A DNA stretch of 64,000 nt from Streptomyces sp. NBC_01262 (lineage in GTDB: Bacteria; Actinomycetota; Actinomycetes; Streptomycetales; Streptomycetaceae), in NCBI RefSeq assembly GCF_036226365.1, contig NZ_CP108462.1, positions 5,967,501-6,031,500 on the forward strand. Reading direction: 5' to 3'. Of the stretch, positions 15,958 through 24,790 are shown one piece after another (within the stretch, counting starts at the first letter, position 1; the number at the start of each line of letters is the position of its first letter). A model generated the notes under the pieces. That model was not told the DNA's origin. It made no database searches and saw nothing but the letters and a program-made list of their open reading frames with translations. Made by a program: the position numbers and the translations under genes.

Positions 15958-16030
15958 AGTGCCAGCATGGCAGAAACTGAACGCGTTCAACAGGGAGTGC
16001 CGGACCGGCCGCGCCGCTAGTGTTCTGGGC

Positions 16031-16909
16031 ATGCGTCGCATCGGAGTCATGTTCGACAGGGCTCGTCAGCCCGAGGAGCTCATCGCGTTCGCGCGGGAGA
16101 TCGAGGGCCTTGGGGCCGACGACCTGTGGGTGGTCGAGGACCTCGGGTGGGCCGGCGGGGTGTCCTCGGCGACGCTCGCGCTCGGGGCCACGGAGCGGTT
16201 GCGGGTGGGCATCGGGATCTCGCCGGCGCCGCTGCGGAGCCCGGCGCTGCTGGCGATGGAACTGGCCATGGTGGAGCGGGTGTTCCCCGGGCGGCTGATC
16301 GCGGGCGTCGGCCACGGCGTGCCGGAGTGGATGGCACAGGTGGGGGTCGGCGTACGGGAGAAGCTGGCGCTTCTGGGGGAGACCATCACCGTCGTACGCG
16401 CGCTGCTGCGCGGCGAGACCGTGTCCCTGGACGGGCAGGTCGTGAAGATCGACGGTGTCCGGCTCGTCCATCCGCCGGCCGACGCTCCGCCGGTCGTGGC
16501 CGGGGTCGTACGGCCCAGGTCGCTGGAGCTCTCCGGGCGGGTGGCGGACGGCACCGTCATCGCGGAAGGGCAGGGGCCCAAGGCGATCGCCGCCGCCCTG
16601 GGGCACATCCGCAAGGGGCAGGCGGAGCAGGGGGAGCGGCCGGGACCGCACGAGGTCGTGGTCTTCACACATCTGTGCGTGGGGGATGACGCCGAGCGGA
16701 TCGCGGAACTCACGGCTCCCGTCGTCGAGGAGTACACGGCCTGGCTGAAGGTCCCGGCCGAGGACGTCTTCCTCGCGGCCGGTCCTGTCGCCACCGCGGC
16801 GGAGCGGATCCGGAGCCTGTGGGACGCGGGGGCGGACACCGTGGTCCTCCGGCCGGTGGGCGAGGATCCGGAAGGCCAGGTGCGGCGGGTGCTGGCCGAG
16901 TTGGCCTGA
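16031..16909 (+). CDS. LLM-class flavin-dependent oxidoreductase
   Basis: 292 residues from ATG 16031 (MRRIGVMFDRARQPEELIAF). The luciferase-like TIM-barrel pattern is clear: EIEGLGADDLWVVEDLGWAG, then RLRVGIGISPAPLRSPALLA, ELAMVERVFPGRLIAGVGHG and ITVVRALLRGETVSLDG. Members use F420 or reduced FMN to oxidise or oxygenate unknown substrates; Actinobacteria have many F420-dependent paralogues. The shortened length and GVGHGVPEWMAQVG segment fit the F420-type subgroup, but cofactor choice cannot be proven from sequence. No strong ribosome site is visible. Confidence 0.85.
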   Translation: MRRIGVMFDRARQPEELIAFAREIEGLGADDLWVVEDLGWAGGVSSATLALGATERLRVGIGISPAPLRSPALLAMELAMVERVFPGRLIAGVGHGVPEWMAQVGVGVREKLALLGETITVVRALLRGETVSLDGQVVKIDGVRLVHPPADAPPVVAGVVRPRSLELSGRVADGTVIAEGQGPKAIAAALGHIRKGQAEQGERPGPHEVVVFTHLCVGDDAERIAELTAPVVEEYTAWLKVPAEDVFLAAGPVATAAERIRSLWDAGADTVVLRPVGEDPEGQVRRVLAELA

Positions 16910-16996
16910 GAAGGCACTGCGGCGGCAACCTTTCCTCGGGTGGCGGCGACTGACGGGATGAAGACCGTCACCGAACACCCGAACGAAAGTCATCAC

Positions 16997-18418
16997 GTGA
17001 GCACACGAGCAGGCTTGCGCAAGACCCGGCGCAAAAAAACCAACCGTCGCAGAACCGTGCTGATCAGCGCCCTGGCCACCGCGCTGACCGGAGGTGCGAT
17101 CGCCGGCGGAGTGCTGATGACCGCGTCCGCCTCGGCGCCGGGCGCGGGTACGTACCTGCTGGTGAACGCTGCCGACGGAAAGTGCCTGGACGTGCCGGCG
17201 GCGAGCAAGTCGAGCGGGGTGCAGCTTGATGGGGCGGCTTGCGCGAGCACTGCCAATGAGACGTGGAAGCTGACCGCCTCCGGCGCCGGCTTCACGGTGA
17301 AGGCCGCGCACAGCGGGCTGTGCGCGGGGGTGAAGGACGCGGCGGCGTCGAGCGGCAAGGCGGTGCAGCAGCAGACGTGCGCCACCGGGAGCACGTCGCA
17401 GGTGTGGAAGCTCAGCGCGGTGGGCGAGAAGTACCACCTGGTCAACGCCAACAGCGGCAAGTGCCTGAACGTGAAGAGCGGGCTGGCCCAGCAGAATTCC
17501 TGCGACTCGGCGAGCAGCAAGAGCTGGACGCTGACGGTGGCGGGCAAGACGGCGAGCCCGTCCGCGTCGGCCTCCGCCTCGGTCTCTGCCTCTGCTTCGG
17601 CGTCCAAGAGCGCCACGGCCTCCGCATCGGCCTCCGCATCCACCTCCAAGAGCGCGACGGCCACCGCGTCGAAGACCGCCACGGCCGCCGCTTCCGCCAC
17701 CACCGGCACCAGCAGCTCCGCCTTCGCCGCGTGGCCGACCGCCACCGGCTCGAAGGCCGTCACCGCCACCATCGAGGTGACCGGCACCTATGACGGCGCG
17801 CTGAAGCGCTTCTACGGTTCCGGTGCCCTGGGCAGCGACGGGCAGAGCGAGGACCAGGACCCGATCTTCGAGCTGGCCGACGGTGCGACGCTGAAGAACG
17901 TGATCATCGGCGACCCGGCCGCCGACGGCGTGCACTGCGTGGGCAGTTGCACGATCCAGAACGTGTGGTGGGAGGACGTCGGCGAGGACGCCGCGTCGTT
18001 CAAGGGCAAGTCGACCTCGGCGACGTACCTGGTCGACGGCGGCGGGGCGAAGAAGGCGGACGACAAGGTCCTGCAGTTCAACGGGGCCGGCACGCTGACG
18101 GTCAGGAACTTCCAGGTCGAGGACTTCGGGAAGCTGGTCCGGTCGTGTGGCAACTGCAAGACGCAGTTCACCCGCCACATCGTGGTCAGCAATGTCAGGG
18201 CCACCAGCCCCGGCAAGGTGCTGGTGGGGATCAACTCCAACTACGGTGACACCGCGAAGATCTCGGGTGTGACGGTCGTCGGCGACACCAGCAAGAAGAT
18301 CGTGATCTGCGAGCGCTTCAAGGGCAACAGCACCGGCGCCGAGCCGACCGAGGTCGGCAGCGGGTCGGACGGTACGAACTGCGTCTACAGCACGTCGGCG
18401 GTCACCTACACCAGCTGA
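16997..18418 (+). CDS. Secreted pectate lyase (PL3-type) with N-terminal ricin-type lectin domain
   Basis: About 473 residues from GTG 16997, which has GAAAG 7 nt upstream; an in-frame ATG at 16958 would add 13 residues. A basic n-region (RKTRRKKTNRRR) and hydrophobic stretch ending ASASAPG form a Sec signal peptide. Then comes a ricin B/CBM13-type domain (YLLVNAADGKCLDVPAASKS; repeated QxW-like W-K-L), a Ser/Ala/Thr linker (SASASVSASASASKSATAS) and a PL3 beta-helix with EDQDPIFELADGATLKNVII, HCVGSCTIQNVWWEDVGEDA and the Cys-rich VRSCGNCKTQF. It would cleave polygalacturonate in plant material. It converges with the next gene with a 13-bp overlap. Confidence 0.9.
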   Translation: MSTRAGLRKTRRKKTNRRRTVLISALATALTGGAIAGGVLMTASASAPGAGTYLLVNAADGKCLDVPAASKSSGVQLDGAACASTANETWKLTASGAGFTVKAAHSGLCAGVKDAAASSGKAVQQQTCATGSTSQVWKLSAVGEKYHLVNANSGKCLNVKSGLAQQNSCDSASSKSWTLTVAGKTASPSASASASVSASASASKSATASASASASTSKSATATASKTATAAASATTGTSSSAFAAWPTATGSKAVTATIEVTGTYDGALKRFYGSGALGSDGQSEDQDPIFELADGATLKNVIIGDPAADGVHCVGSCTIQNVWWEDVGEDAASFKGKSTSATYLVDGGGAKKADDKVLQFNGAGTLTVRNFQVEDFGKLVRSCGNCKTQFTRHIVVSNVRATSPGKVLVGINSNYGDTAKISGVTVVGDTSKKIVICERFKGNSTGAEPTEVGSGSDGTNCVYSTSAVTYTS

Positions 18419-19326
18419 CCGCGACCCCGACGCCGACCGGCGTACTCCCGCGCCAGCACCCGCAGGGCCTGGACGACGGGCAGCCGGGCCGAGCCGTGGA
18501 GAAGAGCGAGACCGCTCTTCTCCACGGCTCGCAGTCTTACGTCCTGAAGGGCGATCAGGGCCCGGATGAGCGGCCGGTTCGGGGCCGGGACGAGGTCGGA
18601 GAGCGGGCGGGAGGCGCGCAGCCCGTCGCCGACGAGGGCGGCGGTCTCGCGGATGAGCTCGCGGACACCGTCGCTCGGGCGGGCGGCCTCCAGGTCGGCG
18701 CGCGTGACGCCGTGCCGGGCCAGGGCGTCGGCGGGCAGGCCGAGGCGGGAGTCGCGGTGGAGGTCCTCGGCGAGGTCGTCGAGGAAGTCCAGGCGCTGCC
18801 AGGCCTCGATGAAGGTCCGGGCCAGGGCCCGGTACTTCGGCTCGGCGGGCGCCAGCAGGCCCGCCACCAGCATGAAGGCGGGCAGCGAGTAGCCGTCGAC
18901 GTAGGCCTGGAAGTCCTCCTCGGTGGCGAAGCCGTGGAAGTTCAGCTCGTGGGGCGCGGCCCCGGTGAGGTAGCCCTCGATCTCGCCCGGCAACTGCGGA
19001 TACGACTCGACCGTGTTGAGCAGGGCGCGCAGGACGGGCGAATCGGAGGTGCCGGTCTCCAGCGCGGTACGGACGGCCTTCTCCCAGTCCGTGAAGGCGG
19101 CGGCGCGGTCCGCCGGTGAGCCCTGGTCGAGGATGTTGTCGCTGTGGTGCATGAAGGCGGTGACGGCGACGACGTGCGGGACGGCGGAATCCGGCAGGAG
19201 CAGCCGTACGGCGAGATAGGGCGCGCGTTCGAATTCGGCGATGAGGCGGCGCTGGAGGGTGTAGTCCTCGCGGAGGGCGGGAGCGGTGATGCCCGCTCGG
19301 TCCAGTACGCGCTGCCAGGTTGCCAT
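18406..19326 (-). CDS. Squalene/phytoene synthase-family protein
   Basis: 306 residues from the ATG at 19326; in-frame ATGs further upstream are possible. The first Asp-rich motif is HHSDNILDQG and the second is DFLDDLAEDLHRDSRLGLP, matching the two Mg-binding DxxxD sites of head-to-head prenyl synthases. EKAVRTALETGT and GYSLPAFMLVAGLL fit the helical core. It probably condenses prenyl diphosphates, but no other isoprenoid genes are in the window, so product and activity are open. Near its 3' end the coding sequence contains a perfect 18-bp hairpin. The start is only 70 bp from the divergent MMPL gene. Confidence 0.75.
   Translation of the reverse strand: MATWQRVLDRAGITAPALREDYTLQRRLIAEFERAPYLAVRLLLPDSAVPHVVAVTAFMHHSDNILDQGSPADRAAAFTDWEKAVRTALETGTSDSPVLRALLNTVESYPQLPGEIEGYLTGAAPHELNFHGFATEEDFQAYVDGYSLPAFMLVAGLLAPAEPKYRALARTFIEAWQRLDFLDDLAEDLHRDSRLGLPADALARHGVTRADLEAARPSDGVRELIRETAALVGDGLRASRPLSDLVPAPNRPLIRALIALQDVRLRAVEKSGLALLHGSARLPVVQALRVLAREYAGRRRGRGQLV
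18491..18530. repeat. Perfect 18-bp inverted repeat inside the prenyl synthase-like gene
   Basis: GAGCCGTGGAGAAGAGCG (18491-18508) pairs without mismatch with 18513-18530 across the 4-nt loop AGAC. It lies within coding sequence about 35 codons before the stop and encodes the AVEKSGLALLHGSA region. A structure this stable inside a gene is unusual. It could pause or end transcription arriving from either strand. Confidence 0.85.
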
Positions 19327-19395
19327 GGTGCGGACCATACCGGTCCGGCGGTACGTCCCGAGCATGAGCCCGATTCATAACATATCGTCAGAAAT

Positions 19396-21558
19396 ATGTG
19401 GCTTCGGCGGTTGGGAACCTGGTGTGCTCGGCACGGATTCGTGGTCCTCGTGCTGTGGCTGGTGGCGCTGGGCGGCGTGCAGGCGGCCCAGCACGCGTTC
19501 GGCGGGACGTATTCGGACGACTTCTCCCTTCCCGGTACGCAGTCGAACGAGGGCGCGGCCGTCCTCAAGGCGCACTCGCCCGCCGCGGGCGGGACCAGCT
19601 CCACGGTCGTGCTGCACGACGCCAAGGCGCCGCTGACCCAGGAGAGCCAGCAGGTCGGCGAGGTGGTGAGCTCGCTGTCGAAGCTCCCGCATGTGCTGAG
19701 CGCGACGAATCCGCTCGATCCGTCGTCGGGGGCGCTGTCGAAGGACGGCAAGACCGGCTACATCACCGTACGGTTCAACGTCAATCCCACCACCCTCGAC
19801 GACAGCTACCTCGACCAGGTGGACAGCGCGGTCGAGCCGCTGCGCAAGGCGGGCGTGGAGGTGGAGTACGGCGGGCCGCTGGGGGAGCTGGCTCGGCCGA
19901 AGGCGGACGACAGGACCAGTGAGGCGATCGGGTTCGCGGTCGCGATCGTGGTGCTGCTGGTGGGCTTCGGGAGCGTGATCGCGGCGGGCATGCCGCTGGT
20001 GACGGCGCTGGTCGCGGTGATCGTCGGGCTGGGCTGTCTGGGTCTGCTGGCGGCGGTGCTGGACTTCGCGAGCGTGTCGCCGACGCTGGCGACGATGATC
20101 GGGCTCGGCGTCGGGATCGACTACGCGCTGTTCCTGATCACCCGGCACCGTCAGCTCGTGATGGAGGGGGTCGCCCCGGCGGTCGCCGCCGGACGGTCGG
20201 TGGCGACCAGCGGCCGGGCGGTGCTGGTGTCGGGCTGCACGGTGATCATCGCCCTGGCCGGGCTGTCGGTGTCCGGGGTGTCGTTCATCAGCAAGCTGGG
20301 TCTCGCGGCGGGCGTCACGGTGGTCACGGCGGTGCTGGGCGCGCTGACCCTCGTACCCGCGCTGCTCGGCCTGGTCGGCGGGAAGATCGACCGCTGGCAC
20401 GTCCGTACGCCGATCGCTGAGACCGACCCCGGGTCGGACGTGTCGACGGGCACCTGGCACCGCTACGCGATGCGGGTGGAGCGGCGGCCGTGGTGGTTCC
20501 TGGCGGGCGGGCTGATCGTGGTCGGGGTACTGGCGATCCCGCTGTTCTCGATCCGGCTCGGCCACATCGACGACGGCGCCGACCCGACGAGCTTCACCGA
20601 CCGGCGGGCCTTCGACCTGATGTCGGACGCCTTCGGGCCGGGCTCCAACGGCCCGCTGACCATCGTCGTCGACCAGACGAACGTGCCCTCCGCCGACCGG
20701 GCCGCGCTCTCCAGCAGCGTCACCAAGGCCCTGACCGGGCTGCCCGACGCCGCCAGCGTCAGCCCCCTGCAGCCGACCAGCGACGGCGACGTGCTCGTCG
20801 CGACCGCGATCCCGGTCGGAGCCCCGCAGGACGCGAGCACGACGAGCCTGGTCAACAACCTCAAGGACGACGTGCTGCCGGAGGCCGTCAAGGGCACGGC
20901 CGCCAAGGGCTATGTGACCGGGACGACGGCCGCTCAGGTCGACTTCCTGGATATCGTGTCCTCGCGGCTGTTCGCGATCATCGCGGTCGTGGTCGGGCTG
21001 GCCTTCATCATCATCCTGATCGTCTTCCGGGGCCTGCTCATCGCCCTGAAGGCCGCCGTCCTCAACCTGATCTCCATCGCCGCGTCCTACGGTGTCGTGG
21101 TCGCCGTCTTCCAATGGGGCTGGGGCGGGCCCGCGCTGGGCGTCAACGGGAAGGTGCCGATCGAGAGCTACGTCCCGATGATGATGTTCGCCATCGTCTT
21201 CGGCCTGAGCATGGACTACGAGATCTTCCTGCTCACCCGGGTCCACGAGGCATGGCTGCGGACCCGCGACAGCAAGGCGAGCGTCGCCCACGCACTGGAG
21301 ATCACCGCCCGGGTCATCAGCTGCGCCGCGCTCATCATGGTCAGCGTCTTCGCCGCGTTCATCCTCAGCGACAACATCGTGGTCAAGATGCTCGGCCTGG
21401 GCCTCGCGGTGAGCGTGCTCATCGACGCCACCATCGTGCGGCTGCTGCTCGTCCCGGCCGTCATGACACTGCTCGGGCCGGCGGCCTGGTGGATCCCGCG
21501 CTGGCTTGACCGGATCCTGCCGCATCTGGACGCGGAGGGCTCGGAAAGCGGGGCCTAG
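19396..21558 (+). CDS. MMPL-family (RND-type) membrane transporter
   Basis: 720 residues from ATG 19396. The two-fold RND layout is visible: TM1 FVVLVLWLVALGGVQ, a periplasmic loop, a five-helix block containing ATMIGLGVGIDYALFLITRH, a second loop, and a second block with VFGLSMDYEIFLLTRVHEAW. The GxDYxxF and MDYExF motifs are the conserved proton-relay helices. These proteins export lipids, siderophores or antibiotics. It is divergent from a prenyl synthase-like gene, so a lipid or terpenoid cargo is possible but unproven. A half-copy of the palindromic element follows its stop. Confidence 0.9.
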   Translation: MWLRRLGTWCARHGFVVLVLWLVALGGVQAAQHAFGGTYSDDFSLPGTQSNEGAAVLKAHSPAAGGTSSTVVLHDAKAPLTQESQQVGEVVSSLSKLPHVLSATNPLDPSSGALSKDGKTGYITVRFNVNPTTLDDSYLDQVDSAVEPLRKAGVEVEYGGPLGELARPKADDRTSEAIGFAVAIVVLLVGFGSVIAAGMPLVTALVAVIVGLGCLGLLAAVLDFASVSPTLATMIGLGVGIDYALFLITRHRQLVMEGVAPAVAAGRSVATSGRAVLVSGCTVIIALAGLSVSGVSFISKLGLAAGVTVVTAVLGALTLVPALLGLVGGKIDRWHVRTPIAETDPGSDVSTGTWHRYAMRVERRPWWFLAGGLIVVGVLAIPLFSIRLGHIDDGADPTSFTDRRAFDLMSDAFGPGSNGPLTIVVDQTNVPSADRAALSSSVTKALTGLPDAASVSPLQPTSDGDVLVATAIPVGAPQDASTTSLVNNLKDDVLPEAVKGTAAKGYVTGTTAAQVDFLDIVSSRLFAIIAVVVGLAFIIILIVFRGLLIALKAAVLNLISIAASYGVVVAVFQWGWGGPALGVNGKVPIESYVPMMMFAIVFGLSMDYEIFLLTRVHEAWLRTRDSKASVAHALEITARVISCAALIMVSVFAAFILSDNIVVKMLGLGLAVSVLIDATIVRLLLVPAVMTLLGPAAWWIPRWLDRILPHLDAEGSESGA

Positions 21559-21570
21559 TGCGGCGACCGC

Positions 21571-21635
21571 GGCCGTTCGCCGGGTTGCGCAGCCCGTCGG
21601 CTGCGCTTGTCCTCAAACGCCGGACGGGCTGAATC
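21571..21635. repeat. Dispersed palindromic element, left-arm copy
   Basis: It carries the GCGCAGCC..GGCTGCGC hairpin followed by one arm (core CAAACGCCGGACGGGCTGAAT) without the complementary arm. The sequence before it (GGCCGTTCGCCGGGTTGCGC) is nearly identical to that before the full copy at 47.4 kb. It sits 12 bp after the MMPL stop. Confidence 0.8.
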
Positions 21636-21772
21636 CCCAGGGGCGTTAGCGCGGCGTCGGCGGCGCGTTAGCGGCGCAGGGAATGGTTCCTTCCAGGGAG
21701 TTCACGCGGCCGGGCATCTCTTCCCCCCACGGTGCCCGGTCGCACCCTCCCGCAACTACCGCAGGGGTGGTC

Positions 21773-21964
21773 ATGTGCCGTGCATGCGCGTCGGGCGAGG
21801 AGCACAGAGGGTGCCCGGTGTGCCGTGGCTGGGGCGATGTCATCGTGCTGGACAACGGGCGGACGGTGCCGGGGTCGGGTGGGCCGAGGTGCCGGCCGTG
21901 TCCGAACTGCCGGCCGAGCACTGTGCCGGTCCCTCAGCGACCGGTCGTTCAGCGGGTGGCCTGA
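21773..21964 (+). CDS. Small Cys-rich protein (63 aa), possible zinc-ribbon
   Basis: From ATG 21773, with AGGGG 5 nt upstream, the product starts MCRACASGEEHRGCPVCRGW and continues to GGPRCRPCPNCRP. The spacing CxxC, CxxCxGWG, CxxCxxC resembles half of a DnaJ-type zinc finger. Eight Cys in 63 residues suggests metal binding. The last 16 bp overlap the 3' end of the convergent SARP gene. No partner is obvious. It could be a false positive, but the ribosome site and regular Cys spacing favour a real gene. Confidence 0.55.
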   Translation: MCRACASGEEHRGCPVCRGWGDVIVLDNGRTVPGSGGPRCRPCPNCRPSTVPVPQRPVVQRVA

Positions 21965-24738
21965 CCGTCGGCGTCGTCCCGGCCCTCGGAGCCCTCGTCG
22001 AGCAGGGCCGCGACCGCGTCCGCCTCCGTACGGTCGCCGAGGGGGGCGAGGACGCCGAGGGACTCGCGCAGTGAGGCGGCGGACTCCGCGTCCTGGCCGA
22101 GGTCGCGCTGGATCTGGCCGATGAGGCGCAGGGCCAGGGCCTCGTACGCGGGGTTGCCGTAGCGGCGGGAGAGCTCGACGGCCTGGCGGGCGTAGCCGAT
22201 GGCCTCGGTCGGGCGGCCGAGGGCGTGCAGGCACTCGGCGGTGGTGGCGAGGGAGGCGAGGTGGGTGTGGGACGAGGGCATGGCGGCCGTCAGCAGGCGT
22301 GCCTGGTCGCCGAATTCCAGGGCCTCGGCATGCCTGCCGAGCAGGTTGAGGACATGGCCGAGGTTGTTGAGCACGGCGGCCTGCGAGGGCAGGTCGTCGA
22401 GGTCGCGGGCGAGGCCCAGGGCGTCCTTGAGGGTGTCGATGGACTGCTCCCGGCTCTCGTCCCCGGTCTCCAGCTGCCCGATGGCGAGCCGGCTGACGGC
22501 GAGATAGCGGATCTCGTCGCTGCCGGACTCCTCCGCGAGCCCGACCGCGCGCCGCAGGTACGGCATGGCCTCCGCGAAGTCGCTGCGCTCGCACAGCGCC
22601 ATCCCCACATCCGTGTGCAGCCGGGACCGTCCGGCCGCCTCCCCCGAGGACTCGGCCGCCCGCAGACCGGTCAGGCTGGCCGTCACCCAGTCGTCGACGC
22701 GCTCGGTGCGGAAGTACATCGGCATGGTGTTGGAGGCCAGCCGCCAGGAGCGGCCCGCCGCCCGGCCCTCGGCGCACGCGGTGACCAGGGCCTGGATGGC
22801 GGGGGCTTCGGTGCGGAACCAGCCGGTGTTGTCGGCGACGGGCGGGATGCCGGCGGCCGGGTGGGCGGCGGGCCAGTAGAGCAGCTGCCGGCGCGAGACG
22901 ACGGACTCGGCGGCGGCCGCCGTCACCGCGAGGTAGTAGTCCAGCAGCCGGTCGTACGCCTCGGCGCGGTCCTCGGCCCGCAGATCCTGCCCGGCCAGGC
23001 GCACGGTGTACAGGCGTACGAGGTCGTGGCGGGCGAAGCGGCCCGGGCCCGTGGACGCCTCCTGGAGCAGATGGGCGGAGGCCAGGTCGGCCAGCGACCG
23101 GCCCGCCTGCGCGAGCGACTGGCCGGACAGCGCGGCGGCCGTCCAGGTGTCGATGTCCGCGCCCTGGTGCAGGCCCAGGAACCGGAACAGGGCCGCCGCC
23201 GGGCCGGGCAGCACGCGGTACGACAGCCGCAGGGCCGCCTCGACGCCCGAGTCGGCGTCGTCCGTGGTCAGCACCGACAGCCGGGCCTGTTCGTCGGACA
23301 GGTCGGCCACCAGCTCCGACACCGGCCGGCCCGGCCGCATCGCGAGCCGCGCCCCCGCGACCCGCAGCGCCAGCGGCAACCCCTCGCACAGCCGCACGAG
23401 TTCGGCCGCCGCCTCGGTCTCGGCGTCGATCCGGTCCCGGCCGACCGTGCGGGCCAGCAGCGCGTGCGACTCCCGCGCGGGCAGCGCCTCGACCCGCAGC
23501 ACGGCCGCCCCCTCCCGGGCCACCAGGCCGCCGAGCAGATTGCGGGTCGTGACGACGGTCGCGCACCCCGGCCCGGACGGCAGCAGCGGCAGCACGTCCC
23601 CGACCGCCCGGACGTTGTCCAGGACGACCAGCACCCGGCGGTCCGCGAGCAGCGACCGGTAGAGCGCGATCCGCTCGTCGGGATCCGCGGGGATCGTACG
23701 GTCGGCGGGGCCCAGCGCCCGCAGGAAACCGGCCAGCACGGACGCCGTCGAGACGGGTGCGCCTGCCGAGAAGCCGCGCAGGTCCGCGAAGAGCTGGCCA
23801 TCAGGGAAGGCGGCGGCGCTGTGGTGCGCCCAGCGCAGCGCCAGCGCCGTCTTGCCGACGCCTGCGGCGCCCACGATCAGGGCGATGCCGGAGCCGTCGG
23901 CGGCGTTGTCCAGGGCGGCCAGCTCGGAGCCGCGCCCGACGAAGCCGGTGCTCTCGCGGGGGAGCTGGGCGGGGGCGGTCGTCGCCACGGGCTGCGGCTG
24001 CAGCTGCGGCTGCGCCTCGGTGCCGCGCAGCACCGTCTCGTACGCCGCCCGCAGCGGCGGCCCCGGCGACACTCCCAGCTCGGCCGCGAGCAGCTCCCGG
24101 GTACGGTGGAACAGGTCGAGCGCGTCCCGCTGCCGGTCCGCCTGGTGCAGGGCCAGCACGAGCAGGCGTATCAACGGCTCCCGGAAGGGCTCGGTGCGGA
24201 CGGCCTCGCTCAGCGCCGCGACCGCGTCCCCGCCCTCCGTCAGCCGTACCTTCCGCTCCGCCCACCCCTCCAGCGCCGCCAGCCGGTCCTGGACGATGCG
24301 CGACGCGACCTCCTCCCGGAGTGCGGCGCTCGGCAGGTCCGCCAGCGGCGTCCCCCGCCACAGGGCCAGCGCCCGGCCGAGCAGATCCGCGGCCGCGCGG
24401 TCGTCCGCCGTACGGGCTCTGGCGACGAGGCCCCGGAAGTGGTGGAGGTCCACGTCCTCGTCCTCGTCGGCGGTGCTCAGCAGTACGTATCCCGGGTCCC
24501 GGGTGGCCACTTCCAGCCCGTACCGGCGCAGGGCCGATATGTGGCCCTGCAGCGCGGTGCGCGCCCGGGGCGGCGGGTTGCCGTCCCAGACCAGGTCCAG
24601 CAGGCGGTCCACGGGGACCACGTGATTCAGCTCCAGCGCGAGCACGGCCAGCACCGCCCTGCGCTTGGGCGCGGCGATCTCGACCGGCGTACCGGTGGCG
24701 TCCGCCAGTTCCACCGGGCCCAGCAGCCGTACCCGCAT
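21949..24738 (-). CDS. SARP-type regulator with NB-ARC and TPR domains (AfsR-like)
   Basis: 929 residues from ATG 24738 (AGGAG about 9 nt upstream). Domain order: OmpR-like winged helix (1-90; AAPKRRAVLAVLALELNHVV, GHISALRRYGLEVATRDPGY), bacterial transcriptional activation domain (about 95-240), NB-ARC ATPase (about 262-560) with Walker A GAAGVGKTALAL (290-301), Walker B RVLVVLDNV and the GLPLALRVAG motif, then C-terminal TPRs. AfsR-type proteins bind direct repeats near -35 regions and switch on secondary metabolism. No biosynthetic cluster is adjacent, so the targets are unknown. It is 52 bp downstream of the flavoprotein gene on the same strand. Confidence 0.92.
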   Translation of the reverse strand: MRVRLLGPVELADATGTPVEIAAPKRRAVLAVLALELNHVVPVDRLLDLVWDGNPPPRARTALQGHISALRRYGLEVATRDPGYVLLSTADEDEDVDLHHFRGLVARARTADDRAAADLLGRALALWRGTPLADLPSAALREEVASRIVQDRLAALEGWAERKVRLTEGGDAVAALSEAVRTEPFREPLIRLLVLALHQADRQRDALDLFHRTRELLAAELGVSPGPPLRAAYETVLRGTEAQPQLQPQPVATTAPAQLPRESTGFVGRGSELAALDNAADGSGIALIVGAAGVGKTALALRWAHHSAAAFPDGQLFADLRGFSAGAPVSTASVLAGFLRALGPADRTIPADPDERIALYRSLLADRRVLVVLDNVRAVGDVLPLLPSGPGCATVVTTRNLLGGLVAREGAAVLRVEALPARESHALLARTVGRDRIDAETEAAAELVRLCEGLPLALRVAGARLAMRPGRPVSELVADLSDEQARLSVLTTDDADSGVEAALRLSYRVLPGPAAALFRFLGLHQGADIDTWTAAALSGQSLAQAGRSLADLASAHLLQEASTGPGRFARHDLVRLYTVRLAGQDLRAEDRAEAYDRLLDYYLAVTAAAAESVVSRRQLLYWPAAHPAAGIPPVADNTGWFRTEAPAIQALVTACAEGRAAGRSWRLASNTMPMYFRTERVDDWVTASLTGLRAAESSGEAAGRSRLHTDVGMALCERSDFAEAMPYLRRAVGLAEESGSDEIRYLAVSRLAIGQLETGDESREQSIDTLKDALGLARDLDDLPSQAAVLNNLGHVLNLLGRHAEALEFGDQARLLTAAMPSSHTHLASLATTAECLHALGRPTEAIGYARQAVELSRRYGNPAYEALALRLIGQIQRDLGQDAESAASLRESLGVLAPLGDRTEADAVAALLDEGSEGRDDADGQATR

Positions 24739-24790
24739 CCGGCGTCGCTCCTCCCCTGGGGAGCCACACGTTAGTGCGTCGAGCGCCGGG

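Noticed and set aside
15554..19378. A 1274-residue minus-strand open frame covering LLM, pectate lyase and prenyl synthase genes.
   Set aside because: Composed of Arg/Pro-rich shadow sequence; the three genes in other frames show complete family motifs.
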